DNA from: Paenibacillus gyeongsangnamensis | GTDB lineage: Bacteria; Bacillota; Bacilli; Paenibacillales; NBRC-103111 | DNA: 64,000 bases | NCBI RefSeq assembly: GCF_027533625.1 | Contig: NZ_JAQAGZ010000003.1 | Coordinates: 310,001-374,000, forward strand | Direction of reading: 5' to 3' | Shown here: positions 26,338 to 35,240 of the stretch, piece by piece | Numbering within the stretch: the first letter of the stretch is position 1 | Layout of the letters: every line of letters starts with the position of its first letter | Notes under the pieces: generated by a model | The model's database searches: none | What the model saw: only the letters and a program-made list of their open reading frames with translations | What the model was told of the DNA's origin: nothing | Translations under genes and position numbers: made by a program

Positions 26338-27942
26338 TTGAAAACATTTAGTGAATTCGGCTTAGAGCCAAAGGTACTGCGCGCCATTACGGAAATGGGC
26401 TTTGAAGAATCGACTCCGATTCAGGAGAAAGCCATTCCCGTCGCCATGGAAGGCCGCGACCTGATCGGCCAAGCCCAGACCGGTACCGGTAAAACTGCGG
26501 CGTTCGGCATTCCGCTCGTGAACAAGATCGACGTGAAGGAAGAACGCATCGTCGCCCTAATCATGTGCCCGACCCGGGAACTCGCGATTCAGGTAGCCGA
26601 GGAAATCGAGAAGCTCGGACGATTCAAAGGCATCCGTTCCCTGCCGATCTACGGCGGCCAAGACATCGTGAAGCAAATCCGCGCGCTGCGCAAACGTCCG
26701 CAGATCATCATCGGTACGCCGGGACGTCTGCTTGACCATATCAACCGCAAGACGATCAAGCTCGACGACGTCCAAACCGTTATTCTCGACGAAGCGGACG
26801 AAATGCTCGACATGGGCTTCATGGACGATATCCAATCCATACTGTCCCTCGTGCCTGAAGAACGCAACACCATGCTGTTCTCCGCAACGATGCCGATCAA
26901 TATCCAGAAGCTGGCTCAACAATTCCTGCGCAATCCGGAGCACGTATCCGTCATTCCGAAGCAGGTCAGCGCGCCGTCCATCGACCAGGCTTACATCGAG
27001 CTTCACGAGCGTCAGAAATTCGAAGCGCTGTGCCGTCTGATCGACATGGAAGCTCCTGATCTCGCCATTATTTTCGGACGTACGAAGCGTCGCGTCGACG
27101 AACTGGCCGAAGCGCTTCAGAAGCGCGGCTATACCGCCGAAGGATTGCACGGCGACCTGTCGCAGAACCAACGCGATAACGTGATGCGCAAGTTCCGCGA
27201 CGGCAGCATAGACGTGCTTGTGGCAACGGACGTGGCTGCCCGCGGTCTCGATGTATCCGGCGTAACGCATGTTATCAACTTTGACCTGCCGCAGGATCCG
27301 GAAAGCTATGTTCACCGGATCGGCCGTACAGGCCGTGCGGGCAAGGAAGGTGCAGCTTATACTTTCGTCACGCCGCGCGAGATCGATCATCTTCACTTCA
27401 TCGAGAAAATTACGCGTCATCGCATTACGAAAAAGCCGATTCCTAGCCTTGCCGAAGCCATCGAAGGCAAGCAAAAGGTAACGGCGGAGCGCGTGCTTGA
27501 AGTGCTTCAAGGCGATGAGCACAACGAATACAGAGGTCTGGCGATCTCTCTTCTCGAGCAGCACGATTCTGTTCACCTGCTCGCTGCTGCCCTCAAACTT
27601 CTGACCGGCGACAAGAAGAACGTCGAGATCGAGCTGACGCCGGAGGATCCGATCCGCGCGAAGAAAAGACGCCCGGATGTACGCGGCTCCGGACGCAGAC
27701 CGTCCGGCGCTTACAGCACGGCCGGCGGCGCACGCCGCAACGGCGACCGTCCTTACGGCGATCGCGACAACCGCGGCGGCGGCTACAACCGTGACCGCGG
27801 CGGTTCCCGTCGGGATGGCGGCGGCGGTGGCGGCTACCGTGAGAACCGCGACTATCGCGGACGCAGCGAAGGCCGCGACAACCGTGGCGGCGGCGGATAT
27901 TCCCGTCCGACCAACCGTTCCAACGAAGAAACGTTGGTATAA
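26338..27942 (+). CDS. cshA: DEAD-box RNA helicase CshA
   Basis: Unwinds RNA in ribosome assembly and mRNA decay, and is needed in the cold. 534 residues from TTG 26338 (AAGGAG upstream). Motifs in order: GFEESTPIQEKAI (Q), AQTGTGKT (I), PTRELA (Ia), TPGRLLDH (Ib), DEAD (II), SAT (III), VATDVAARGLDVSGV (V), HRIGRTGR (VI). The tail from about 430 is Arg/Gly-rich with RGG-like and GGGGGG runs that bind RNA. Ends at a strong terminator, then repeat R1 copy B. Confidence 0.97.
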   Translation: MKTFSEFGLEPKVLRAITEMGFEESTPIQEKAIPVAMEGRDLIGQAQTGTGKTAAFGIPLVNKIDVKEERIVALIMCPTRELAIQVAEEIEKLGRFKGIRSLPIYGGQDIVKQIRALRKRPQIIIGTPGRLLDHINRKTIKLDDVQTVILDEADEMLDMGFMDDIQSILSLVPEERNTMLFSATMPINIQKLAQQFLRNPEHVSVIPKQVSAPSIDQAYIELHERQKFEALCRLIDMEAPDLAIIFGRTKRRVDELAEALQKRGYTAEGLHGDLSQNQRDNVMRKFRDGSIDVLVATDVAARGLDVSGVTHVINFDLPQDPESYVHRIGRTGRAGKEGAAYTFVTPREIDHLHFIEKITRHRITKKPIPSLAEAIEGKQKVTAERVLEVLQGDEHNEYRGLAISLLEQHDSVHLLAAALKLLTGDKKNVEIELTPEDPIRAKKRRPDVRGSGRRPSGAYSTAGGARRNGDRPYGDRDNRGGGYNRDRGGSRRDGGGGGGYRENRDYRGRSEGRDNRGGGGYSRPTNRSNEETLV

Positions 27943-27950
27943 TCCAGCTG

Positions 27951-27987
27951 AAGCAAGCGCGAACCGATTCGCGCTTGCTTTTTTTTC
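27951..27987 (+). terminator. Terminator of cshA
   Basis: AAGCAAGCGCG/CGCGCTTGCTT with an eight-T tail, nine bases after the stop. Confidence 0.92.
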
Positions 27988-27992
27988 AGTAC

Positions 27993-28061
27993 AGCTTCGC
28001 ATCAACCTTGATAAACGCGCTGGTCCTTGTAAGACAAGGACGGCGTAGCCGTTTATCCTGG
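27993..28061 (+). repeat. R1 interspersed repeat, copy B
   Basis: The 69-bp right portion of R1 (from AGCTTCGCATCAACC on) with a perfect GATAAACG/CGTTTATC outer and GTCCTTGT/ACAAGGAC inner stem. It follows the cshA terminator by six bases. Confidence 0.9.
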
Positions 28062-28213
28062 AGGACGTTACGCTTAAGTGGGGGAATATGGAAGTGAGTT
28101 GATATTTATCGCGTGGAGTATAGGATATGAGCTTGAGTCTTTTGGTATTGACGGCTACCTACGCGCAGCAAAATAGGCTATAATAATACATATCTATGAA
28201 GGAGGGCATCGGA

Positions 28214-29059
28214 TTGGAATTTCGTGGAATTATGGGCGGATTTTACCGCATTTCCGAATGGATTATGCGCCTGTCCGTCATCAACGTGCTTTGGATTATT
28301 TGCGGGATTCCCTTCTTTCTTTTGGGGCTGATCCTACTGCAAGCGCAATCAACGGATCAGGTGCTGCAGACACTGATCCTCATGGCGGTCGTTTCGCCAT
28401 TCACTTTATTTCCGTCTACCGCTGCGATGTTCGTGGTGGCGCGCAAATGGCTGACCGGAGAAGAAGATACTCCGCTGTTCAAAACGTTTTTCCGAGGGTA
28501 TAAAGAGAACTTCGTGCAGAGCATGCTGGGTGGCTTCATCTATATGCTGCTGGCCGTCATTCTTTACACGAATTTCCGGTTCTACGGAACCCAAGGCGGA
28601 TCCTTCGGCATCCTGCGGTTTCTGGTATTATCCTTGAGCGTACTTCTTTTTATCTCGTTCTTTCATTTCTTCTCGATCATGTCGCATCTGCACATGAAGC
28701 TGCTGCAGATCGTCAAGAACGCGCTCTTGATCACGATCGGCAACCCGATACGTTCAATTTCGATGATCATTTTGAACGGAACCGTCATTTACGTCAGCTT
28801 AGCGGTGTTTACTTTCTTGATTCCCTTCTTCATGGGAAGCTTGATAGCGGTCGTATCGTTCTGGCACTTCAATTTGATCTTCGGCAAGCTGCAGGAGAAG
28901 CAGCAGGAGATGGCCGAGAAGGAAGCTCTCGAGGCGGAAGAAACGGCCAAAGCGGAGTTGCCGGAAGGAGAGCCTAAGGCTTATGGGGAATCCGGGAGCC
29001 ATCCGTTAACGGAAGGTCAATCCTCGGACAAGCCGGACAAACAGGGCAAGCCGGAGTAA
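28214..29059 (+). CDS. YesL family membrane protein (DUF624)
   Basis: 281 residues from TTG 28214 with AAGGAGGG seven bases upstream; an ATG at 28196 lies before the site. Four to five spans with WIMRLSVINVLWIICGIPFFLLGLILL at the start, the DUF624 pattern. The C-terminus from about 225 is a charged Glu/Lys-rich coiled coil plus a disordered tail. Many relatives neighbour carbohydrate ABC transporters; none is here. Function unknown. Confidence 0.82.
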   Translation: MEFRGIMGGFYRISEWIMRLSVINVLWIICGIPFFLLGLILLQAQSTDQVLQTLILMAVVSPFTLFPSTAAMFVVARKWLTGEEDTPLFKTFFRGYKENFVQSMLGGFIYMLLAVILYTNFRFYGTQGGSFGILRFLVLSLSVLLFISFFHFFSIMSHLHMKLLQIVKNALLITIGNPIRSISMIILNGTVIYVSLAVFTFLIPFFMGSLIAVVSFWHFNLIFGKLQEKQQEMAEKEALEAEETAKAELPEGEPKAYGESGSHPLTEGQSSDKPDKQGKPE

Positions 29060-29129
29060 CCCATCGTCGTTCGTTTCATAATAGGGCTTACTTTTCCTGA
29101 CAATCCATCCCTATTCAGCGGTCATGAGG

Positions 29130-29158
29130 TTTACTTTCGTGTCGGAAAAACATATAAT
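29130..29158 (+). promoter_or_regulatory. Promoter of the 6S RNA
   Basis: TTTACT, 17 bases, TATAAT; predicted start about 29165. Confidence 0.65.
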
Positions 29159-29165
29159 AAAAATA

Positions 29166-29351
29166 CAACAAAATCCTGCGATGTGCGTTTCGGTTTTAAG
29201 TTGTTTTGAACCAATGACTGTTTCTAGGGAGACCAACATCGAATCGCGGCTGACACGCCCTCGAAAAGGGACTTCAAAAACGATTCTGCGGACACCCACC
29301 TGCGAGAGCGGGTTTGAAACACAAAATCGGACGGCATATGCGGGTTTTTTT
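29166..29351 (+). ncRNA. ssrS: 6S RNA (SsrS)
   Basis: A stable regulatory RNA that mimics an open promoter and binds sigma-A RNA polymerase. The ends CCTGCGATGTGC (from 29175) and GCATATGCGGG (from 29334) pair over 11 base pairs with one bulged A, including G-U pairs. Internal blocks typical of Firmicute 6S RNA are TTTTGAACCAATGACT and GGACACCCACCTG. A T run ends it at about 29351. It has its own promoter and lies between the YesL-like gene and fsa. Confidence 0.82.
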
Positions 29352-29385
29352 GTGCCGATTTTCGATCAGAGAAGGGATGTTGGAG

Positions 29386-30042
29386 ATGAAGCTGTTCATT
29401 GACACCGCGAATGTGGACGAGATCCGGAAAGCGCATGAGCTTGGAGTAATTGCCGGCGTAACGACGAATCCGTCGCTTATCGCAAAAGAAGGAAGAGACT
29501 TTTTCGCAACGGTCAAGGAGATTGCATCCATCGTAGGCAACCTTCCGATCAGTGCGGAAGTCATCAGCTTAAAAGCGGATGAAATGGTGGAGCAGGGCAA
29601 GAAACTGGCGGGTCTTGGCGAAAACATCGTGGTGAAGGTACCGATGACCGAAGACGGTTTGAAGGCCACCAAACGCTTTACGGAGATGGGCATCAAGACG
29701 AACGTCACGCTCATTTTCAGTTCCACGCAAGCGCTGCTCGCAGCACGCGCAGGAGCTACCTATGTATCTCCGTTCGTCGGCCGATTAGACGATATTAACC
29801 AAATCGGGATGAACCTGATTAAGGAAATCTCCAATATCTTTGCGGTACATAACATCAGCTCGGAGATTATTACCGCATCGGTACGCCACACGGCTCATGT
29901 CATTGAAGCTGCAGTGATCGGGGCGGACATCGCTACGGTTCCTTATAAAGTCATTCAGCAAATGGTGAAGCATCCGCTGACCGACGCCGGAATCGAACGA
30001 TTCCTGGCCGATTGGGAAGGCGCCAAGCAAAGCGTGTTCTAA
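29386..30042 (+). CDS. fsa: Fructose-6-phosphate aldolase / transaldolase-like
   Basis: 218 residues, the short transaldolase family (TalC/Fsa). [36 protein letters not shown] opens the barrel; the Schiff-base lysine is in [43 protein letters not shown] is the phosphate-binding side. Works in the non-oxidative pentose phosphate pathway. ATG 29386 is nine bases from AGAAGGG; an ATG three codons upstream is possible. Ends at a strong hairpin. Confidence 0.92.
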   Translation: MKLFIDTANVDEIRKAHELGVIAGVTTNPSLIAKEGRDFFATVKEIASIVGNLPISAEVISLKADEMVEQGKKLAGLGENIVVKVPMTEDGLKATKRFTEMGIKTNVTLIFSSTQALLAARAGATYVSPFVGRLDDINQIGMNLIKEISNIFAVHNISSEIITASVRHTAHVIEAAVIGADIATVPYKVIQQMVKHPLTDAGIERFLADWEGAKQSVF

Positions 30043-30054
30043 ATTGTTCAAGTG

Positions 30055-30096
30055 AACAAGCCTGTAGGCTCCGTCGGAGCTTACAGGCTTGTTTTG
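30055..30096 (+). terminator. Terminator of fsa
   Basis: AACAAGCCTGTA...TACAGGCTTGTT with an inner CTCCG/CGGAG stem and TTTTGTT tail. Confidence 0.88.
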
Positions 30097-30135
30097 TTAT
30101 CATGGGGCGCTAAATATATAAGCGGACTGCCGATT

Positions 30136-30343
30136 TCAGATTGACGAGAAACCCTAATATGCTGAAAAAAATGCCAAAGGTGTAGGTGGGGTATCCCCTG
30201 TAGGAGCGATAGCGTCCGCCTTTGTTATCGGAAAATTACCGCTGTATAACGTATTAATTGAAAGTTTTACGGGTAACAACAGCGGCCGGAAGGGGATACC
30301 CCACCGGGTACCAAGGCAGATTTCTTTATTTCATGGGTTTCTC
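30136..30343 (+). repeat. R2 interspersed repeat, copy 1
   Basis: About 200 bp, around 80% identical by eye to the copy at 50 kb. Ends TCAGATTGACGAGAAACCC (left) and GGGTTTCTC (right) are inverted. Inside, GGTGGGGTATCCCC at about 30186 is inverted as GGGGATACCCCACC at about 30291. TAAGCGGACTGCCG is directly repeated outside both ends (30119-30132 and 30353-30366). No open frame. This fills most of the gap between fsa and xylB. Confidence 0.85.
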
Positions 30344-30382
30344 TACAGCCTGTAAGCGGACTGCCGCTTTCTTTTCGTTTGG

Positions 30383-31915
30383 TTAGTTTTCGTTTACGAG
30401 ATCGGTCAATTGATGGAACGTATCCTTCAGCGTTCCATACAGCGTGCGGTAAATGGCATAGTAGGCTTCGTATCGTTTCCGGGCGGCCGGATTCGGCTCA
30501 ATGCTCTCCTGGATGCGGATCCAATCCTCGCAAAGGGAAGGAATATCGCGGCCAAGTACGCCGGAGGCTGCCATAACGGCTGCGCCGTAAGCCGGGCCTT
30601 CCGTGGAGTTGACGGTGACGACCGGCAGTCCGAAGATGTCGGCGATCATCTGGCGCCAGAACCGGCTGCGGGCGCCGCCGCCGCTCACCCGAAGCTCTTG
30701 AATCACAATGCCCGAAGCTTTCACCAATTCCATGGAATCGCGCAGCCCGAACGTGATGCCTTCTAGCACCGAACGGGTCAAATGGGCCTTCGTATGCCGC
30801 AGGTTCAGCCCGATGAATCCGCCGCGGGCCTTCGGGTCGGGATGCGGGGTGCGCTCGCCGGTCAAATACGGCAGGAAGAGCAGGCCCTCGCTGCCGATGG
30901 GGGCTTGCTCCGCCAAGGCCGTTAAATATTCGTAGACGTCGCGGCCTTCCGTCTGTGCCTGCTGCAGCTCTTCAAAGGCGAAGTGGTTGCGCCACCATTG
31001 GAAGGAGCCGCCGGCGGCCAGCATAACTCCCATCCGATGCCAATTGCCCGGCACGCCGTGGCAGAAGGAGTGCAGACGACAATCCGCATCCGCTTGATAC
31101 GTGTCGTCGTGGACGAACACGACACCGGACGTACCGAGCGCCACGGAAGCGATGCCTTCGCGCACGACGCCGACGCCGACCGCGCCACAGGCTTGGTCTC
31201 CGCCGCCGGCTACGACAGGCGTGCCCGCTGCGAGGCCGGTCAGTGCCGCAGCCGCCGGCTGCACGTGGCCCGCGATGTCGTTGCTCTCGTAGAGTGGAGG
31301 CAGCCATTCGGCGGGAATACCCAGCCTCTCCAGCACCTCGGTGGACCAGCGGCGGTTCGCCACATCCAGCAGGAGCGTGCCGCTTGCGTCTGCGAGGTCC
31401 ATGCCGAACGCTCCCGTCAGCTTCAAGCGTACATAATCTTTGGGCAGCATCAAATGGGCTGTCCGTCGGAAATGCTCGGGCTCATGGTTTCGCAGCCATA
31501 CCGCCTTCGGAGCGGTGAAGCCGGTCAACGCCTTATTCCCCGTCAACCGTCCGAGTTCTTCGGCGCCAATCGTTTCCTCGATCCATGCGCATTCCGCCGC
31601 CGTGCGTTGATCGCACCACAGGAGGGCGGGACGGACTACGTTCAGTTCCTTATCCAGGAAGACGGAGCCGTGCATTTGGCCCGACAGGCCGATTCCCGAC
31701 ACCTCATCTCCGGAAATGCCGCTGCGTTCCAGCAGCTGGCGTATACAGGCCGCGGTGCCGTTCCACCAATCCTCCGGATGCTGCTCCGCCCAGCCGGGCT
31801 GCGGCTGCAGCAGCGGATACTCCAGGCTGAGGCTGCCTTTTACCGTGCCGCCGGCATCTACGAGAATACACTTTACTGCCGAAGTCCCAAGATCAATCCC
31901 CAAATAATAAGTCAT
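30383..31915 (-). CDS. xylB: Xylulokinase
   Basis: Phosphorylates D-xylulose for the pentose phosphate pathway. 510 residues, FGGY kinase. ATG 31915 is preceded by GAGGTG. N-terminal ATP/sugar block YLGIDLGTSAVKCILVDAGG, LSGQMHGSVFLD with the substrate region, KDYVRLKLTG, GGGDQACGAVGVGVV and C-terminal VSGGGARSRFWRQMIADI. Divergent from xylR with a palindromic operator between. No xylA is in the window. Confidence 0.95.
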   Translation of the reverse strand: MTYYLGIDLGTSAVKCILVDAGGTVKGSLSLEYPLLQPQPGWAEQHPEDWWNGTAACIRQLLERSGISGDEVSGIGLSGQMHGSVFLDKELNVVRPALLWCDQRTAAECAWIEETIGAEELGRLTGNKALTGFTAPKAVWLRNHEPEHFRRTAHLMLPKDYVRLKLTGAFGMDLADASGTLLLDVANRRWSTEVLERLGIPAEWLPPLYESNDIAGHVQPAAAALTGLAAGTPVVAGGGDQACGAVGVGVVREGIASVALGTSGVVFVHDDTYQADADCRLHSFCHGVPGNWHRMGVMLAAGGSFQWWRNHFAFEELQQAQTEGRDVYEYLTALAEQAPIGSEGLLFLPYLTGERTPHPDPKARGGFIGLNLRHTKAHLTRSVLEGITFGLRDSMELVKASGIVIQELRVSGGGARSRFWRQMIADIFGLPVVTVNSTEGPAYGAAVMAASGVLGRDIPSLCEDWIRIQESIEPNPAARKRYEAYYAIYRTLYGTLKDTFHQLTDLVNEN

Positions 31916-31951
31916 CTGATCACCTCATCGGTTTTATCTTATTCCAGTAAC

Positions 31952-31972
31952 TTTGTTTAATAAATAAACAAA
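31952..31972. promoter_or_regulatory. xyl operator between xylB and xylR
   Basis: TTTGTTTA and TAAACAAA at 31952-31959 and 31965-31972 form a perfect eight-base inverted repeat with a five-base spacer, 37 bases before xylB. Bacillus XylR operators have related AGTTTGTTT..AAACAAACT arms, so XylR binding is likely. Confidence 0.75.
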
Positions 31973-32039
31973 TGATGTTATACTATATTCGCAGCCGGGA
32001 ATGAAATTCCTGCTTGCGTTTCCGCTGCAGCTCTAAATA

Positions 32040-32068
32040 TTGTCTTCACGTTCCGCATCCGGTATCAT
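32040..32068 (+). promoter_or_regulatory. Possible promoter of xylR
   Basis: TTGTCT, 17 bases, TATCAT; the predicted leader is about 65 bases. Confidence 0.45.
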
Positions 32069-32139
32069 GAATACCATGCAAGAAACCGTGTCGAAATCTG
32101 CTAGACGCTTGATTGGACTTCATAGGATGGTGAAGCTTT

Positions 32140-33333
32140 TTGAACAAACCGGCATCGGGCGACAGCTCTTTTTTGAAAAATATGAACAAATCGACGCTCT
32201 TGAATATGGTGCGGGCCCAAAGGGCGGTTTCGCGCGCGGAGCTGGCCAAACGCACGAAGCTGACGAGGGCTACGGTCTCGGCCTTGGTGGAAGAATTGAT
32301 CGAGGAGCATCTCGTCGTCGAGACAGGGACAGGAGAATCGAGCGGCGGCCGCAAGCCGGTCATGCTCGAGCTGAATGCCTCGGCAGGCTGCGTGATCGGT
32401 ATCGATCTTAGGGTTACGAATCTGCTGATGCTCGTCACGGATATGCGCGGAGTGGTTCTGAAGAAGCAGGTGATCTCTTATGATTCGGATCCGGGCGGCG
32501 CTGCCGGACCCGATCGGCGGCTGAATCAAATCATTGGAGTACTGGAGGAAGCCGTAATCGCACTTCCCGAGTCGCCGCTGGGGCTCATCGGCGTCGGAGT
32601 AGGGATTCACGGCTTTGTGGAATATCCTTCCGGACGTATCGCATTCATGCCTCATACGGGATGGAAGAATCTGCAGTGGAAATCGGTGCTCGAGGAGCGT
32701 CTGGGCGTACCGGTTCTGATCGACAATGAGGCGAATCTTGCCGCGCTCGGAGAGTGGGAGTACGGGGCGGGCGCGAATCCCGGCTGCACGAACATGCTTT
32801 ACCTCAGCGTAGCGGGCGGGATCGGGGCAGGACTCATTCTGAACGGAGAGCTGTTCCGCGGGGGCGGCGGCTTCGCCGGAGAAGTCGGGCATACGACGCT
32901 GGAAACAAATGGCCGTCCCTGCTCCTGCGGCAACAAGGGCTGTTGGGAGCGGTACGCTTCCGAGCAGGCGGTGGCGGGCGAGCTGGGGCTGTCTTATGCC
33001 CCCGGCATCACGGAGGAGCTGCTCCGGCGCATGAAAGAGAAGGACGCCGAGGTGCTGGCCGCTCTTCAGCAGGCCGGAGCCTATCTCGGGATCGGCATCG
33101 GGAACATGATGCATACGCTCAATCCGCAGATGATTGTCATCGGGGGCTCCATGAGCCGGTATGCCTCCTGGCTTCACGACAGCCTGCAGCAATCGCTGCA
33201 GGCGCGATTTTCTTACCTGTCCTCGTTCCGTGTGCAGGTGGATTATTCACAGCTCGGGGAGGATGGCTGTGCGCTCGGAGCGGCAACCTCTCTTATCCGC
33301 GAGAGACTTCGGCTCCAGCCTGCGAATTCGTAA
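32140..33333 (+). CDS. xylR: XylR-type ROK family repressor
   Basis: 397 residues from TTG 32140 (weak GGATGGTG upstream). Residues about 15-75 form a winged helix-turn-helix (NKSTLLNMVRAQRAVSRAELAKRTKLTRATVSALVEELI). The ROK domain follows: CVIGIDLRVTNLLMLVTDM, GVGVGIHGFVEYPSGRI, the EVGHTTLETNGRPCSCGNKGCWERYAS zinc and signature motif (three Cys), and IVIGGSMSRY. Represses xylose genes until xylose binds. Its last 41 bases are antisense to the GNAT gene. Confidence 0.9.
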   Translation: MNKPASGDSSFLKNMNKSTLLNMVRAQRAVSRAELAKRTKLTRATVSALVEELIEEHLVVETGTGESSGGRKPVMLELNASAGCVIGIDLRVTNLLMLVTDMRGVVLKKQVISYDSDPGGAAGPDRRLNQIIGVLEEAVIALPESPLGLIGVGVGIHGFVEYPSGRIAFMPHTGWKNLQWKSVLEERLGVPVLIDNEANLAALGEWEYGAGANPGCTNMLYLSVAGGIGAGLILNGELFRGGGGFAGEVGHTTLETNGRPCSCGNKGCWERYASEQAVAGELGLSYAPGITEELLRRMKEKDAEVLAALQQAGAYLGIGIGNMMHTLNPQMIVIGGSMSRYASWLHDSLQQSLQARFSYLSSFRVQVDYSQLGEDGCALGAATSLIRERLRLQPANS

Positions 33334-33817
33334 GCTGGAGCCGCATTTCGTGCCAGGCGATGCCGCCATGGGTGGAGGCTGATGGCTTGTCGTATCGGCA
33401 GCCCAGCGCTTCATAGAATGGAATCAGCGGCGCTTCACACATGAGCAGCACGGCTTCCAGACGATCCCGGACGGCTTGTTCCTTCACGGCCTGCATCAAC
33501 GCTTTGGCGATGCCCCGGCCCCGGTAGGCGGACGAAACGGCTACGGTTAGCACAACGAAGTATCGTCCCTGCTCGTCGAAGCCTTCCATTTGCTTCGTGC
33601 CTTCCTCGTCGATCCGGTCATGTGAGAGCCTGACGCCGTTGGTAACGCCGACAAGATCTCCGTTCTCCGTCTCGGCGATCAGGAAGTAGCTGCCGAACGT
33701 TTGCTGTCTAAGCCGGAATGCTTCCCTGGAAGCGGCGGCCTCCGGCGTATAGGATGCTTCCTCAATGGTATAAGCCCGATCGGCTTCGGTTTGGTTTGCT
33801 GCGGGACGAATGATCAT
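33293..33817 (-). CDS. GNAT family N-acetyltransferase
   Basis: 174 residues from ATG 33817, five bases from AGGAGG; a longer frame to 33937 lacks support. GNAT fold: MIIRPAANQTEADRAYTIEE, FLIAETENGDLVGVTNGVRL, VVLTVAVSSAYRGRGIAKALMQAVKEQA (acetyl-CoA binding Q/RxxGxG/A) and VLLMCEAPLIPFYEALGCRYD. Substrate unknown. The C-terminal codons overlap the end of xylR on the other strand. Confidence 0.88.
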   Translation of the reverse strand: MIIRPAANQTEADRAYTIEEASYTPEAAASREAFRLRQQTFGSYFLIAETENGDLVGVTNGVRLSHDRIDEEGTKQMEGFDEQGRYFVVLTVAVSSAYRGRGIAKALMQAVKEQAVRDRLEAVLLMCEAPLIPFYEALGCRYDKPSASTHGGIAWHEMRLQLTNSQAGAEVSRG

Positions 33818-34038
33818 GGCAACCTCCTGGGATTTTGTTTCTCCCACTATAGCGCAATCGGTTCGGGGAAGACAAGCTGCGGGTTTTATGGATAAAATAT
33901 GAACGAATTGACCATTTCCTCTTTCTCTTCCCGCCAATCAATGATATGATTGAACATAGTGTTAATCGGACACGTTGTACTTCATTGACTTTGCTTGCGG
34001 ATCAATGCCCAAAGCAAGACTTAATAGGAGGGAAGGCT

Positions 34039-34428
34039 TTGTTGAAGCGCACCTTAATCGGACTCATTCGCAGCCATGAAACGACAGGAGAGAAAGCGAA
34101 GGATCCGGCTCTAAAGACCCGATACTATAAAATTTCCATGGATCAGGCTTGGGACGAAATCATTAATATGTTCAAAAAGCTGAGCGGGTACAAGCTGCTT
34201 CATGAAGTAAGAAACGTCGGAGAAATCGTTGTGGAGAAGAGAACGATTACAGGACGTACGCAGGACATTACGCTGACCTTGTTCTCGATCAATCCGCTCA
34301 AGACCGCGGTCGACGTATATTCCGCTTCCCGGGGCTCGCTTGGTGACCTTGGATCCAATTACAGGACGATACTGGACATTTACCGCCATATCGACAAGCG
34401 GCTTGCCGCACATAAAATAAACCAGTAA
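34039..34428 (+). CDS. DUF1499-like cytosolic protein
   Basis: 129 residues from TTG 34039 (GGAGGG seven bases upstream); a longer open frame from ATG 33946 has no site. Features such as KTRYYKISMDQAWDEIINMFKKLSGYKLLHEVRNVGEIVVEKRTITG and DVYSASRGSLGDLGSNYRTILDIYRHIDKRL resemble the DUF1499 family (lipocalin-like alpha/beta). Function unknown. Confidence 0.65.
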   Translation: MLKRTLIGLIRSHETTGEKAKDPALKTRYYKISMDQAWDEIINMFKKLSGYKLLHEVRNVGEIVVEKRTITGRTQDITLTLFSINPLKTAVDVYSASRGSLGDLGSNYRTILDIYRHIDKRLAAHKINQ

Positions 34429-34437
34429 CGAGTACAA

Positions 34438-34478
34438 AAAAACAGCGTGGAAGCGTCGCAACGCATCCCGCTGTTTTT
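34438..34478. terminator. Terminator after the DUF1499-like gene
   Basis: AAACAGCG/CGCTGTTT arms with A and T runs on both sides; bidirectional. Followed by repeat R1 copy C. Confidence 0.8.
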
Positions 34479-34483
34479 ATTTG

Positions 34484-34584
34484 TTGATAAGAGTTTATAA
34501 GTTTTCGTAGCTTATAGCTTCGCATCAACCTTGGTAAACGCGCTGGTCCTTGTAAGACAAGGACGGCGTAACCGTTTATCCTGG
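34484..34584 (+). repeat. R1 interspersed repeat, copy C
   Basis: Full-length, about 101 bp. The outer left arm is GGTAAACG, turning an A-U pair into G-U, and the bulge reads GGCGTAACC rather than GGCGTAGCC; the stem is kept. Lies between the convergent DUF1499-like and tpx genes. Confidence 0.9.
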
Positions 34585-34613
34585 GCAGGGAAAACCCCGG
34601 GGGTATGTAACGC

Positions 34614-35132
34614 TTAAACGAGCTTCTTCACTGCTTCGATCGCTGCTTCGTAGTTCGGATGCTCGGTCATCTCAGGCAGGTACTCCACGTATTGGATCGT
34701 GTCGTTCGAGTCGATGACGAAGATGGCTCTGTGCAGCAGGTGCAGTTCCTTCTGCAGTACGCCGTATGCAATGCCGAAGGAGTGATTCTTGTAGTCGGAC
34801 AAGGTTACGACCTTGTCGATGCCGGCGGCGCCGCACCAGCGGGATTGCGCGAACGGCAGGTCTACGCTGATCGTCAGTACGATGACCTTGTCGCCAAGCT
34901 TGGCAGCTTCTTCGTTGAAACGGCGGGTTTGCGCGTCGCATACGCCGGTATCGAGGGAAGGCACTACGCTGATTAGCTTGACTTTGCCGGCATAGTCATC
35001 TAGAGAAACCGTTTCGAGCAGATTCTTGTTAACCGTGAAGTTCGGTGCCTTGTCGCCCGCTTTCAGCTCGGGTCCGATCAGGGTAAGCGGATTTCCTTTG
35101 AATGTTACTGCGCCAGTACGCTCTTGAGCCAT
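34614..35132 (-). CDS. tpx: Thiol peroxidase Tpx
   Basis: Atypical two-Cys peroxiredoxin that reduces hydroperoxides with thioredoxin. 172 residues from ATG 35132 (GGAGG eight bases upstream). Peroxidatic Cys in [21 protein letters not shown] and resolving Cys in [18 protein letters not shown] are both present. N-terminal [13 protein letters not shown] is typical of the family. Divergent from a LysR gene; the intergenic palindrome overlaps the tpx -35. Confidence 0.95.
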   Translation of the reverse strand: MAQERTGAVTFKGNPLTLIGPELKAGDKAPNFTVNKNLLETVSLDDYAGKVKLISVVPSLDTGVCDAQTRRFNEEAAKLGDKVIVLTISVDLPFAQSRWCGAAGIDKVVTLSDYKNHSFGIAYGVLQKELHLLHRAIFVIDSNDTIQYVEYLPEMTEHPNYEAAIEAVKKLV

Positions 35133-35181
35133 GGTTAGGGCCTCCTCAATGATTGAGATGATTGGTAATCCACCGTTAAAT

Positions 35182-35218
35182 ATTATAAACTTTCTACAGG
35201 GAGCTTGTCCAATGGACA
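35182..35218. promoter_or_regulatory. tpx promoter overlapped by a LysR-type operator
   Basis: Minus strand TGGACA, 18 bases, TATAAT gives the tpx promoter (35211 to 35182). The palindrome TGTCC-AAT-GGACA (35206-35218), a T-N11-A LysR box, covers its -35 and lies about 23 bases before the LysR GTG. Confidence 0.5.
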
Positions 35219-35240
35219 TACAATAAAGGAGAATACCTAA

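Noticed and set aside
26557-28005. 482-codon minus-strand frame opposite cshA
   Set aside because: It is antisense to the full DEAD-box gene, has Ala/Val/Thr-rich low-complexity translation and no ribosome site; a shadow of the high-GC coding strand.
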